Below, piece by piece: positions 45,901 through 57,000 of a DNA stretch of 64,000 nt. A program made the translations under genes and the position numbers. The notes beneath the pieces are model-generated. The model made no database searches, was not told the DNA's origin, and saw only the letters and a list, made by a program, of their open reading frames with translations. The DNA is taken from the NCBI GenBank assembly GCA_008921705.1, contig VFFE01007018.1, forward strand, positions 689,985-753,984. Direction: 5' to 3'. Each line of letters starts with the position of its first letter. The first letter of the stretch is position 1. The DNA comes from Burhinus oedicnemus. Its lineage: Eukaryota > Chordata > Aves > Charadriiformes > Burhinidae.

Positions 45901-48900
45901 AGCATTTTGTAACAGCCCTCTTTCCATTTGCTTTCTTTGTAAAAACAGTTCTCAGCCAAGGAAGCTTTGGGGAAATCCATGGTAGTATCAGGTACTTCAG
46001 AACTAAGTATTTCTGCTTTAATAGGTAAATGCTTAATTTTAAGAGGTTCGGTAAGCATTGTTTAAGTTTATTGGATTTTTTTACATATATTAAAAATATA
46101 CAGATATGGGGGTGTATAAATATAGATATTTCTGTATTGACTCTCACTGTTTTGCAGTTGCAGGTGTTAGAATTTTTGCCTGCAAACAGTATATCCAGCA
46201 GACAATTTTAAAAAAAATTATAGGAACTGGTTTACCTGAGAGACCTCTACCCAAGTGTCAGTGGTGTTGAAACTGGCAGTGGTTTTAAAGGCAGTTAGAG
46301 AGATCAGCAGGAGGGCCGACAATGTGATTGCAGAGGTCTTATTTTCTCAGGAAACAAAGCTAAAATGGTTCTTCTTACCATAGGCAGGTGCTAGCCTAAG
46401 TGTCTAAATCCCGTTCTACATCAGCATGAAGTTACCCAAGCGATGTTGCTCTTTCTGGTGTGACGGAACCAAAATTTCCCCGTGTTGCTTTGCAGCTCTA
46501 TGACCTTATGACTATGGCTTTCAAATACCAAGTGCTGCTGTGCCCTCGGCCCAAAGACATTCTGCTGGTCACATTCAATCACCTGGATGCAATCAAGGAT
46601 TTCATACACGATTCCCCTGGCATTCTGAATCAGGTGGATGAAACTTTCCGACAGCTGATTGAAGTAAGAATCCTTAGAAAAATGGTGGGACACACTGAGA
46701 TTAATTTTTTTTTCTCTTTCAAGGTAATCTTAGAGACTAAATACTACATTAGTAAGTGCCATATCAAGCGTGGAGGTCGATTTGTTTTCAACCTCAGAGA
46801 AGCATCCAAATAACCTTCCCTTCTTTTTAACCTGCGGGAAACAAATTGGCCTCCCAGATAGGGACTTTTGCTCATGTAACCACTGTCATTCTTTGGAAAA
46901 AGAATATGAGTGTCCCAGCGAAAGGGAACTGGTTTCAGAAAAAGTTAAAAGTTCTGGGAAGCCATGAAATGTTTCCAAAGGGCTTCTGGAGAGGGAGACG
47001 TCTACAAGTCAAGTGTTATTTTTCTGCTGGCCCAGTTTAAAACAATACATTGCTTATTCAGCCTGATCGAAGTCTCCACTGACTTCAGCAGAAATTGAAT
47101 CAGGCTCTTAGTCACGGATAATAATTACTGATAATGACCAGCAGCCCCCCCTTACATCATTTCTGCCTCCCCTACCACACACGTACCATTTTTGGCCAGC
47201 AGTATTCTGATATACTTGTTTCCACCTTTACCTGGGTTGGACATGGTATGCTTGCAAAGCCTTACATGATGGTTTTTCTTTTCCAGACATACAGCTGTCT
47301 CTCTGCTGGTGAATTTCAGCTCATCAGGCAAACACTCCTCATTTTTTTTCAGGACATGCACATAAGGGTAAGAGCCTAATACAACTAGTCAGTAAGGATG
47401 AAAGGGAGTTTGTGGCTAGAATACGAAGGTATCTTGTTATAATTACACTGTAGGTTTGGTTTTGTTACTTATGCTTTTCAGTCATCTTGATGTGCTTGTC
47501 ATTTTGGTCTTCAAAATTTGACAAATTGAGCACATCTACTACAATAATACTCAATAATTCTAAAATGTTACGAGAAAAGGAATCTCTACTAGTATGGATT
47601 TGCTAGTTGATAAATGTTTTTCCTTTTAGCAGAAACTTGATATGAAACTCAGAATCTGATCTTGAAGTCATGGGGCATGATATTCTCTAAATAAATTGAT
47701 AATACTCAAGTGCATAAACAGTATATATATATTTTTATATATATAAATAGGGGTTTTTTTAATGTTAGATCAGTGTGCCCATCCTGTGGACCACAATTCT
47801 ACATTACTGGCTTTGGCCTGTATCACAGTCTTTATATATACATCAAAATCTCTGGGAAACCTACCCAGTCTAGGCAGGAAGGCTGCAAGGTCAGATTTCA
47901 AAGAATTCAGATCGGAAGATATGCAACTGATTTTCTCAAAGGTGCAATATTCTCTTGCAGGTCTCTATCTTTCTGAAGGATAAAGTGCAAAACTCTAATG
48001 GTCGCTTTGTGCTGCCAATATCAGGCCCTGTTCCTTGGGGTACAGAAGTTCCAGGGCTCATCAGGTGGGTTCTGAACTGCTGCTTATACTGTTTGCAGTG
48101 CCTTGCATGTATGGCTGTGCACGGAGGAACCGTCAGTCCCAGAGGTCTAATAGGAATCGAGCTTAGACTGTCATTCATGTTGCATGGATAGCTGAACCTC
48201 CAGTAAGTAGTATTTAAAGGGCAGGATTTGGCACTAAGTCAGCTGGCAATGAAATACTAAGCCATTTCTGGCATTCTCTATTCTAGTAAATTAGCTATTA
48301 GTAAATTATCCTGTAAAATAGACATTCACCAACATACAGAATAGGGGTTTAGTCCCCTTTTTCTTGTGCAGTAAGCACAGGAAGTCAGTGCTGAAAATCA
48401 GCAATAAAATTGCTAAATATGTTTCAATAATGACTTGTTTTTAAGGGTATTTAATCACAGTGGAGATGAAGTTAAAAGAACTGAGTTCACCACTGATGGA
48501 AATTATGTTACTCCACAAAGGGAAGGATCTTTTGATCTTTATGGAGACAGAGTCCTCAAACTTGGAACAAATATGTAAGTAATTTTTGTCCTACATAGAA
48601 ACATGAGGTAAATGTTGATGCTTATGGATTTGTTCAGAAGCATGACTTCAGCCTTGTGTATTTTTGCCTCTGTCGCTGTTCTCAGCTTGACTATTTCACA
48701 AAGTGATGTCCTGAAACAGAACGCACGTGGACAGATGTGTATAAAGAGCTGTGGAAAAGAGCAAAAGTTTGATTTATGTCTACAGTAGAGCTGAGTAAAG
48801 AGTGTTCTCATTTAGTACTGCATATTATGTGAAATGTAATTTCATTTTGACTGCATTCAAGAAATCCTTTCTTTTCTCCACATTTGTCTTACTGTAATTT

Positions 48901-51290
48901 TTCCATTCAAGGAGTAAGAGAGCAGTGCTCTTTCTTACAGCTTTGTCGCTCACACATTTTAATGCCTTGATACTCCATAAAACTGAACTGTAATTTCTCA
49001 GTTATTTACAGTCATCAGAAAAATACCATAACATCATAGATACTGTGCTGTTTCCTCCAGTTCCTGTATCTCATACAAGTAACAGGTTGCTCTTCCTCGT
49101 GTGTTTTTCTCTCTAGGTACAGTGTCAGTCGGCCGGTAGAGACACACATGTCAGGATCATCCAAAAACTTGGCATCCCATGCAAAGGTCAGTGGTGTTTT
49201 TCTCCTGTCACTGGTTAACTGGCTAACTAGTCTGTGTCAGTGAATCCTGCAGCCGGTCACATGTGGTGGGAATGTTTCCTTTGAGCAATTTCACCACATC
49301 CACCAGATTTTACATTCTGCTTCCCTTGTCTCTTAATAGATGGGGTCTCTGAATGAAACGCCCACATCCATCATCTCCAAATCATGTACTGTTCATCTCC
49401 CTTCTGAGGGAAACAATAGCCATCTTTTTAGTCTACAGTTATGGACAAATTCAGGGGAACCTGTTCTGTTGTTCTTTTCAGAGACACAACCAATCCTCCA
49501 CGGTCCCTTTTGAGCTAGGGGAAGGGCACGTTTTCCTAAGGAATCTTACACACAAGCTTATGCAATGCTGTACTTCCTATTTTAGCTTCCTATTTTAATC
49601 TCTTCAGAAAACAGAAAGCTGGTTTTACAGATTTCTCAGCTGTTCAATTTAGCTGAAAAATTATCTTGTCCTGGGTCTATAAATTCAAGCAACCATTTTA
49701 AATATATAGCTGATAGTTATTAGTTATCTGCACAATCTGTACCATTAACAATACAGAAATGTATTTATATCACTCTGAAGAGCATTTCTGCAATAACAGA
49801 AAACACAAAAATTATTACAGTCCTCATCTCCCTAGTAACCTGACCAATAAACCCATTGCTGTTTTCTGCAGGAGAATATAGTCCCTAATCCTCTTGCTAA
49901 AGAAGAACTGAACTTTTTGGCCAGGCTTCTGGGAGGTCTGGAGGTCAAGAAACCTGGTGGCAGCGAGACGGGATTTCGACTGAATTTGTTCACAACCGAC
50001 GAGGAGGAAGAGTATGCTCAAGTCCTTCTTGGTTTAGGGTTTGTCATGTAGTGCCATGTGGACAGCCCTGGAGGCTAAAGCTGGCCCCTAACAGCTTGAG
50101 GGAATAGCAGGGGTTTTAGCATTTTATTGTTCTGGTCCAGATGGTCCCTTCAGGCACAAAAGAGGAGCAGTTTCCCTGGCTTGACCTTTTTATTAAGGCT
50201 GGCAGCAAGAAGAGCCATTTCCCTTACTGGTGTCTCCGGTGATGGCCAGCCTTGCATTCCCTCCAAGTGACACTGATGGTCAGGAGCAGGTGACGATCTA
50301 TGCGTAGTTCTGTCCCGTGGAACAGAGACACCCCTTCAGTCCTTTTAGCTCTCCTCTCCCCCAAATACATCGAAGGAGCTGATGAGCCTGACAGGCTTGA
50401 ACACCGTAGCCCTCTCCTGGCAGGAAGCACGAGGGTGATGAGACCTTTTATTACATGATTTCTGCAGAAATGTTTTTACCCACTTTTAATCTCAACTACA
50501 GAGATATTCCCCCTGTTCTGCACTTAGCGTAAAAAAATCTAAGACAGGGAAAAGTCTTCAAACTGGGGTGAATATATTAATTTGCCTAGTAGGAATAGGG
50601 ATGTTGTCCCAACTTCATGCCTACAGGCGCCTCATGAAATCTGATTTTTATAATTTACTTGTGTATCTTCATGAGATTAAGCATTCTTTTCATGTTTTTA
50701 ATCAAGACATGCCGCATTGACTAGACCAGAGGAGTTATCCTACAAGGTTATCAACATAGAGGCCACACAGGTACGTACAGTGCGTTTCAGATCCTTGATT
50801 CTCATCGTTCCTGCCTTGCTAAGAGCCGAGTTTCACCCAGAGTAGTAACTTAAAAAATACATTTTTTCGCACTTCAGTTAATCTCATAAATAAGTAATGG
50901 CAGTATCTTCTGCCGAGCCTGTGGATTTGGGGACTATTTAATAAGAGAATTTGAAACCTGATAAATATTAGAGCAAGTTTTTAGCTGCATAGCAGGGAGA
51001 ACTGGATCGTTTGCCTGCTTGCAGTTCCAGCCTAACGCCAGCAGCCCTTCTTAAAGGGGCTCACGGGCATCAGCAGGCAGTTGGGCACGTCCCAGCGCAG
51101 CCCAGTACCAGGACCGGTCCCAGTCCCCCCGTGTCGGCGGGCCGGCGGGCTGAGGCGCTGTCTCTCCCCGCAGGAGCCGGCGCGGCGGGCGGAGCTCTCC
51201 CGCATCCTGGGGGAGCTGGAAGTGGCGGAGCCGCGCCCGGCCAGCTCCGGGAAGGGCGAGGACCTGCTGGCGCTGATGGACGGGCTCTGA
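39999..51290 (+). CDS. OSCP1: Organic solute carrier partner 1 homologue (10 exons)
   Basis: Conserved metazoan protein first described as a partner of organic solute transport, abundant in testis and ciliated tissue; its biochemical role is uncertain (established knowledge). Exons: 39999-40110, 45637-45791, 46496-46663, 47287-47367, 47961-48064, 48446-48574, 49117-49186, 49872-50011, 50707-50770, 51174-51290. All are GT-AG with matching phases. The product is 379 aa, as I recall for the human form. The N-terminus MSARTLPLLFLNLGGEM is the family signature. Residues about 38-172 form the best conserved part, with no transmembrane segment. Residues 307-330 are Glu-rich, and the end is DLLALMDGL. 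Intron 1 is 5.5 kb. The start ATG follows an X-box promoter. The stop is 5 bases before the poly(A) hexamer. I see no frameshift. Confidence 0.96.
40111..45636 (+). other. OSCP1 intron 1
   Basis: A 5.5-kb intron, mainly AT-rich. It contains a short open stretch after an AG at 41896 with a GTACTG donor-like end that has no counterpart in the family, so I do not call it an exon. It also holds an A-run at 45272-45286 and a more GC-balanced segment at 42960-43440 of unknown origin. No other gene is visible. Confidence 0.7.
47720..47750. repeat. TA-rich microsatellite
   Basis: TATATATATATTTTTATATATATAAATA-like low-complexity tract in OSCP1 intron 4. Confidence 0.75.
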
Positions 51291-51295
51291 GCGAC

Positions 51296-51301
51296 ATTAA
51301 A
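51296..51301 (+). terminator. OSCP1: OSCP1 poly(A) signal (ATTAAA)
   Basis: ATTAAA begins 5 bases after the TGA stop. The real cleavage site would lie about 15-25 bases on, close to or inside the start of the assembly gap at 51341. A signal hidden in the gap cannot be excluded. Confidence 0.65.
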
Positions 51302-51340
51302 GACCTGCGCACAGCCCGGCTGACAGCGCGGACGGGACGG

Positions 51341-51360
51341 NNNNNNNNNNNNNNNNNNNN
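51341..51360. other. Assembly gap (20 N)
   Basis: Twenty N in a row between the OSCP1 3' end and the LSM10 5' exon. The flanks are CpG-rich, so the missing piece probably contains the LSM10 promoter. The round number suggests a placeholder of unknown true length. Confidence 0.9.
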
Positions 51361-51404
51361 AGTGCGCAGGCGGGGCCGCCCCTTCCTGCCGCCGGGGAGC
51401 GCGG
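51361..51404 (+). other. LSM10: Probable LSM10 5' non-coding exon (3' part)
   Basis: CpG-rich sequence directly after the gap, ending in GCGG and the donor GTGAGT at 51405. It pairs with the acceptor CCGCAG ending at 52064, 7 bases before the LSM10 start codon. The 5' end is lost in the gap. Confidence 0.6.
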
Positions 51405-51965
51405 GTGAGTGTGCAAGGGGGGGAGGCGGCGTGTGAGTGTGCAAGGGGGGAGCGGCGCCGGCGCACGGCCGTGCAAGGGGACGGGGCGGCGCGTGTGCGA
51501 GGGGAGGGCGTGTGAGTGTGCAAGAGGAGCGTGGCGGCGTGTGAGTGTGCGAGGGGAGGAGGCGGCGGCGTGTGAGTGTGCAAGGGGAGGGTGGCAGCGG
51601 GCACAGGGGTGTGCAGAGCGCGAGGGGATGGCGGGGGGGAGGCAGCGTGTGGGTGAGTGTGCAAGGGTGGGAGGACGATTTGTATGTGCGTGCAAGGGAG
51701 GGAACGTGGAGAACGTGAGTAACTGATGGGAGAGGGGCAGTGTGTGGGTGAGTGTGCAAGAGTGGGAGGACGATTTGTATGTGCGTGCAAGGGAGGGAAC
51801 GTGGAGAACGTGAGTAACTGATGGGAGAGGGGCAGTGTGTGAGTGAGTGTGCAAAGGGAGCAGGCAGTGAGCACCCCAGTGTGCACGAGGGGGGGCACAT
51901 GGAGAACATGAGTGACTTGGGAGAGGGGCAGCGTGCACGTGAGTGTGCAAGGGTGGTGTGTATGC
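51405..51965 (+). repeat. Tandem repeat in LSM10 5' intron (95-bp units plus shorter units)
   Basis: The right part has a 95-bp period: copies start at 51651, 51746 and 51841, with a degenerate fourth at about 51937. The first two are nearly identical. The left part (51405-51600) holds shorter variable units with the same GTGTGAGTGTGCAAGGGG core. GTGAGT occurs at 51405, 51433, 51512, 51541, 51572, 51653, 51715, 51748, 51810, 51843 and 51939. Confidence 0.85.
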
Positions 51966-52071
51966 ATAGGAGTGTGCCAGGTGAGGAGGGTGGGTCTCCC
52001 CGGGGGTGCGGAGGCGGGCGCCCAGCTGGGGCGCAGCACGGCGTCTCCCTCTTCCCCACCGCAGCCGCGCG

Positions 52072-52443
52072 ATGGAGGTCAGCCACTCTGTCAAGGAGCG
52101 CACCATCGCCGAGAACAGCCTGGTCATCCTGCTGCAGGGCCTGTGCGGCCACGTCACCACTGTGGACCTCCGCGATGAGAGCACGGCCACGGGGCGCATC
52201 ACCAATGTGGACGCCTTCATGAATGTGCGGCTGGCTGAGGTGACCTTCACGGACAGGCAGGGCACGGTGTCCCACCTGGATGAGCTCTTTGTGACTGGCA
52301 GGAACGTCCGCTACGTCCACATCCCTGACGAGGTAGACATCAGGGCCACCATCGAGCAGCAGCTGCAGGCCATCCACAGAGTCCGCTACTTCGGGAGCCG
52401 TGACAAGGGCAGGAAGGAATTCCCTCGCTCCAAGCACAAGTGA
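52072..52443 (+). CDS. LSM10: U7 snRNP-specific Sm-like protein LSm10 (single coding exon)
   Basis: Replaces SmD1 in the U7 snRNP heptamer that processes replication-dependent histone pre-mRNA 3' ends in the nucleus (established knowledge). 123 aa, identical in length to the human protein, uninterrupted. The Sm fold spans about residues 14-88: Sm1 includes the segment around LVILLQGL to [10 protein letters not shown] (residues 17-55), and Sm2 is [15 protein letters not shown] (about 74-88). The C-terminus is basic and ends RSKHK. The ATG at 52072 lies 7 bases after a 3' splice site (acceptor AG 52063-52064), so the leader is spliced from an upstream non-coding exon. The start matches the family N-terminus ([12 protein letters not shown]). 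Confidence 0.96.
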   Translation: MEVSHSVKERTIAENSLVILLQGLCGHVTTVDLRDESTATGRITNVDAFMNVRLAEVTFTDRQGTVSHLDELFVTGRNVRYVHIPDEVDIRATIEQQLQAIHRVRYFGSRDKGRKEFPRSKHK

Positions 52444-52601
52444 GCACCCAGTGCCGCCCACAGCAGGGCCAGGATGGACCTGCGCCTTTGACCGGACTGC
52501 CAGCCGCTTCCACACCTTGTCCCGGACATCCCGCCCAGGGAGTCGGGGCTCTGCTGCTCCCCTGGCCAGTGCCTGCAGGGGAGCAGGGTTTGGGTTTTTT
52601 T

Positions 52602-52611
52602 AATGAATAAC
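52602..52611 (+). terminator. LSM10: Possible LSM10 poly(A) signal (non-canonical)
   Basis: No AATAAA or ATTAAA is seen after the LSM10 stop codon and before the STK40 promoter. The best candidate is the overlapping pair AATGAA (52602-52607) and AATAAC (52606-52611), followed by TGTGAT-rich DNA. This would make a 3' UTR of about 180 nt. Confidence 0.45.
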
Positions 52612-52639
52612 CCCCCTTGAAAGGGTCTGTGATCTCTCA

Positions 52640-53600
52640 GCTCATTTCCTGTTCCGTTGGCAGCTACTCATGTCCCTCTGATGGCCAAAGCCCTTTTGGC
52701 CAAAGCTGCAGCCCAGAGTTGTTGCTCAGGCGCAGCCATCCTGCAGCTTTCCCCTGCTCATGGAGTCCGGAACCCTGCTGCTGCTGGCATCGCTGCCCAC
52801 AGGAGCCGGAGACACCGGTCCTTAGCCGGGGAGGGGGCTGGTTGTGGTCTGTCCTCTTGGCTTCCTGCTAGACTGAGAGCATTTAACGGGAAGAGGGCGA
52901 GATGAACGTCTGTCCAGAGCAGGGCTGAGCTTGGAGTGGAAGGGGCAGCACCGACTGCCTGGAAAAGCACGAAGGTGCTTCGCCCCAGGCTCGGGGAGTG
53001 CTGCTGCTGCTGGCTCCTCCGCTTCCCCGCTCCTCCATCACGCTCTGCAGCTTTTCCTCAGCCCACTGCGCCTCTGCTGTGAGCACTGCACAGTCAACAG
53101 CTGACTTCATCCTCTTTCTACAGGGATCCCTTTGTTACCCAGTGCTGTCGGCCTCCTCCGAGATGGAGCTCGGTGGCTCTCCCCCGGTGCGTGCAATTTG
53201 CACGGCTCTGGGCCCGGGCCCCTCGCTGGAGCGGTCCGCAGCCCTGAGAGCTGCTTTGCTGTCCCCCGGAGCACCGCTCGGGTGGAGACGGGGGGCATTT
53301 TTACGAGCTCTCTTGTAAGAAAGTGCATGTGAGAAGGGACCACGCGTCCCTAGGCGGGCTGGGGACACCTCCAGCCACGGGAGCGGCTCGTGGTGCTGCT
53401 TGCCTGGGCAGCGGGGAGGCGGCTGGGGCAGGAGGGTTCTGCGGGGAGCCCGGGGGCGGTGTGCCGCAGGCCCCGTGCCCCCGCAGGGTGCCTGGCCCCG
53501 CTGTGGGGTTGGGCCCCGGCGTCGGGGCCTGGCTGGCGGGAGCAGGGCCCGGGGGGGCGCGGCGGCCTGTGGTGCCGGGCCTCTGTGGGCGGGGCCCGCC
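52640..53600. other. LSM10-STK40 spacer
   Basis: About 1 kb with no gene I can support. It becomes CpG-rich from about 53340 onward, where the STK40 CpG island starts. Confidence 0.6.
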
Positions 53601-53609
53601 GGGAAAGCG

Positions 53610-53960
53610 CCCGCGTCTCCGCCAATCACAGCGCGTTCGAATCTCCCGCTTGCCCACCAACCCCCTTGGCGTCCAGAGCCGGCCGGAGCAGGAGCCAATC
53701 GGCGGAGAGAGTCATCCCTCTCCAGCCAATCAGTCTTCGCTTCTTGCCTCCTTGTCGTCTCCGCGCCTCAACCAATCAAAGTCTGCCGCAATTATTCCTT
53801 TCCAGCCTCCGCGCTCTCCACCAATCACAGCCGGCGCTGGCTCAGCCGGCCAATCAGCACCGCCCTTTCCCAGCCGCCATCTCTGCGGCGGCGCGGCGGC
53901 CGCTAGGAGGCGGGGTAGTAGTGGCGGCGGGGGGCGGTGGCGTGTGCGTCACTTCCGCTG
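53610..53960 (+). promoter_or_regulatory. STK40: STK40 CpG-island promoter with six CCAAT boxes
   Basis: All six CCAAT boxes are in the same orientation: 53622, 53695, 53726, 53772, 53821 and 53850 (first base of CCAAT). They are followed by an inverted YY1 motif GCCGCCATCT (53873-53882), a CRE-like TGCGTCA and an ETS-type ACTTCCG near 53946-53957. No TATA box is present. NF-Y is the expected CCAAT-binding factor. The start site is probably near 53.95 kb (inference). Confidence 0.8.
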
Positions 53961-54053
53961 TCAGGTGGCCGCCGCCGCGGAGCGGAGCGGAGGCCGCGGC
54001 CGGGCGTGGGGCTGCGGGAGGCGCCGGCCGCCGCGCCGGCCCCGGGGCCATGG
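53960..54053 (+). other. STK40: STK40 first exon (approximate 5' end)
   Basis: GC-rich leader ending in CCATGG and the donor GTGAGC at 54054. The exon carries an ATG at 54050 in an optimal context (C at -1 and -2, G at -3, G at +4). Spliced directly to the acceptor at 63765, it would read in frame into the STK40 coding exon. The 5' boundary is a guess from promoter motifs. Confidence 0.55.
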
Positions 54054-57000
54054 GTGAGCGGGGACTGGGCGGGGGCGAGGCGGGGCCCGGGGCCAGTCGC
54101 GGTCCCCGCTGTGTGAGGAGGTGGGCGGCCCGGGCAGCGCGGCCGGGAGGCGCCGCCGACAGCCCCGTCCGTGTGGGGCCGGGCATTGCGGGGAGTCGCT
54201 TCGTTCGTACCCATTCTGCGCCGGGCCACGGCGGAGGCTTCGCCGCGTGGTCCTGGGTGCCCGGCCGCCCCGCGGGGCCTTCGGGACCCCTCACGGCTGG
54301 CAGGGCCGCGGCCGGGCCGGTGGAGCCCGGCGGCTCGGGAGAGGCCGGGCGTCTGGGCGCTGCTGGGCCCGCCGGTGGCGGCCACCTCGCCGGTCCCCAC
54401 ACGTGTGCTATGGCCTCGGACCGCCGTGAGGGTCTCCGGGCCCCTCTGGGGAGCCTTTCCCCGGGGTGCATCGGCCGCAGGCAGCTCCCCGGCTGAGGGT
54501 GGGATTTGGTGTGGCGGGGCGGGTGGACGTGGCCGGATTTAAAGATGTCACTTAGTAAAACTGCTTTGTCCCTTTCTTCCCTGTAGGAGCAGGGAGCTTT
54601 GTTGACAGCGGAGCTGTTTTTGCAGCGCGCTGACAGGTTCGGGGCTTGCGGAGGGAGCAGACGGCTCCTGTTGGGTGCTGATTTCGCTTTCAGTCTGGGC
54701 AGGAATGTCTTAATGTAGTAGTTTCGGATCTCCGTGCTGAGGAGGAGTCTCGTGTGCTTCGGCAGTGACTAGTTGAGGGTTGTACCTCTAAGTGAGAATG
54801 AGTAAGACCATGAAGTTTTACAGCCAGAGCTGGCTACGGAAACCTGTCCCGTCCTCGCTGTGCAAGCTCACCTGAAGAAGATAAGGAGGCACGTTTTGGG
54901 ATTTCCTGCCTTCAGAACCTGTTTCTGTTACCCCTTGGCTGTGGCCTTTGGGAGCTTTACTGCCACAATATGTGGGAGCGTTAAAGGTCTCGCGCTGCTG
55001 TCGGAGGGAGCCTGTGGCACGGCAGCTTTGCCCCCCAGCTCCTCTCCCTGACACGGAGGTTCGGGGCTTGTCTTGTTCCTGGCCAGCTGCTCCCTCCTCC
55101 TGCTGTGGATGCGGATGTGCTGCACTGGTGTTGATGGTTCAGTTCTCTGTTAGTTTAGAGTCTTAACGTGTAGGCTTAAGCTATCCTGCTGTGTATAGGC
55201 GTGCTAGGTATCTCAGGCTGTCATCCCGTGTCCGGAGGGAGGTGGAGAAGCTGGAGCAGAGGCCAGTGCATGGTGTGGTGGGGCTGAGCTATCGCAGCTC
55301 TGCCGGCTGCGGGATGACGGGCTCCCTTTGGGGCAGAAGGGATGTGAGTTGGGTGCAGGTGGTTGGCTTTGTAGGGTGCCTGCAGGCCAGGTGGGTGTAA
55401 CTTGAGGGACAGGGCAGAGTAAGGCTTACCTGCTGGCAAACAGCCCTGGGCTGCTAGCGGTCGGGATGCAGGACATCCTTCCCTGATGCTGGAGTGTTTG
55501 TGCTACATCCTTTTGTTGTTTCTCTGTGGCATCTGTGCTGATGATTTGGTCGCATAATTGCATTACTTAAAAGCACCCTCATGTTCAGCTGCTGTTTATC
55601 CTCAGGATATTACAGAATCATCTCCTTCTGGAGCCACGCAGAGGGAAGCCTTGTAGGCGCTTAGCTGCTGTTTGATTAAGGTCAACCCTGTTGATTTTGC
55701 CTGAACTGCCCGCTGTGCTTAGCCTAAATAAGGGATGTGTTACCTGTCTGCAGAGACTCAGCGGTGCTCTGGACTTGTACAGTGCGTGCCTCACTCGTGC
55801 CTGGGAGCTCTCCAGCGGGAAGCTCTTGCTAGACCGGAGGAGGCTCCGTGCCCCTTGTAATTTTCTATGTGAAAGTGTTTTTTTTGTTAGTCAGGTACAT
55901 GTTTGTGAACTTACAGTGACTATCAGTGTGCTTTCGTGCTACAAACAATAGTAACATTAGCATGGCAGTACATGTAGATAACTTAAATATATTTCTTTCT
56001 ATCTAGTTAGGGCTAGATGAGTAGATTATCATTAAAAACAGCAACCACACCTCACTGTAAAGAAAGTGTCAGCACGTGTGAGTCATGCGATAACCTTTGT
56101 GCGCATGAGGAAAGTCTTGCTGCCGTGGGTTTATGGAATATTAAGTGTACATAGTAACATAAGCTATAAACGAAAAATAAAATCTTGTAATACAATGCAC
56201 ATCTCACCTGATGGTGATTTTAAAGGTAATGACTGCCTGACTTCACGGGAGCAGCCCGAGGTCGGGAACTTGTGCACCGGCCTCTGTGCTGGGAGAGCGA
56301 TGTGGTCTCAGGTACTGTCAGGGTACTGCTGTTGGATTTCCAGACTCTTTTCCTGCGCTATGCCCCTGCCGTGAGGATGTTGGGCAGGAGTGGGGATTTT
56401 TCCTGGTGGATGTGGCCTGTGCTTCAGCTTGAAAGGGTTAAGCTGAAGTTGGAGTTTATGTAACCAAACAGGGAACTCCCAGAGATGAGTCCTTGGCTAT
56501 CTCATGTGTTGATGCATCAGAAGGGTTTAAAGAAAGCCCAGCTTGTTGCTTGCTTGCACTGTAATTACACTGCTGGAATCTTGTGTTTCAGAGTTTCCCT
56601 GGCTGCCTGGGGGGGGCCAGGAAGGAATTTGCTTTCCCTGATGTATGACTTGGCCTGTGGAAGGCTTCCTTGTCCCTGAGAAGTTGGAGACTGGCCGCAG
56701 CTAGATGTGGGATGTAGGCAAGGTGTACTGGGGGCCCTTTTAGCACTACAGTGCTGACTGTTCCTTGCTCGCTTACCCGGGATTAAACTAATCAGCAGGT
56801 TGGGCTGAGGAAGGAGATCTTCTAGTGGGTTGGTTCAGCAGGGGCTGCTGGAGGTGGTGGTGTCTCCCAGCTTGCGAAGCGCGGCTCGCTCAGCGAGTTC
56901 ATACTTTACCAGGTGCCTTCTGACGGCATGGGGGTGCCCCAGCCCCTCATGCTGTGCCAGCGCCTTGGGATTCTTCCTTCTCAGAGAAACTCTACCTCTG

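Noticed and set aside
47060..47110. Segment resembling the tail of an old interspersed repeat near OSCP1 exon 4
   Set aside because: The likeness is to a short word pattern only. It is too short and diverged to name a family.
51651..51940. Regularly spaced repeats as a possible CRISPR array
   Set aside because: The whole 95-bp unit is repeated with no unique spacers, in a vertebrate intron. It is an ordinary minisatellite.
51032..52515. Long minus-strand frames running through the gap with His/Thr/Leu repeats
   Set aside because: Created by translating the 95-bp tandem repeat backwards and by reading through N bases. It is antisense to LSM10 and OSCP1 exons.
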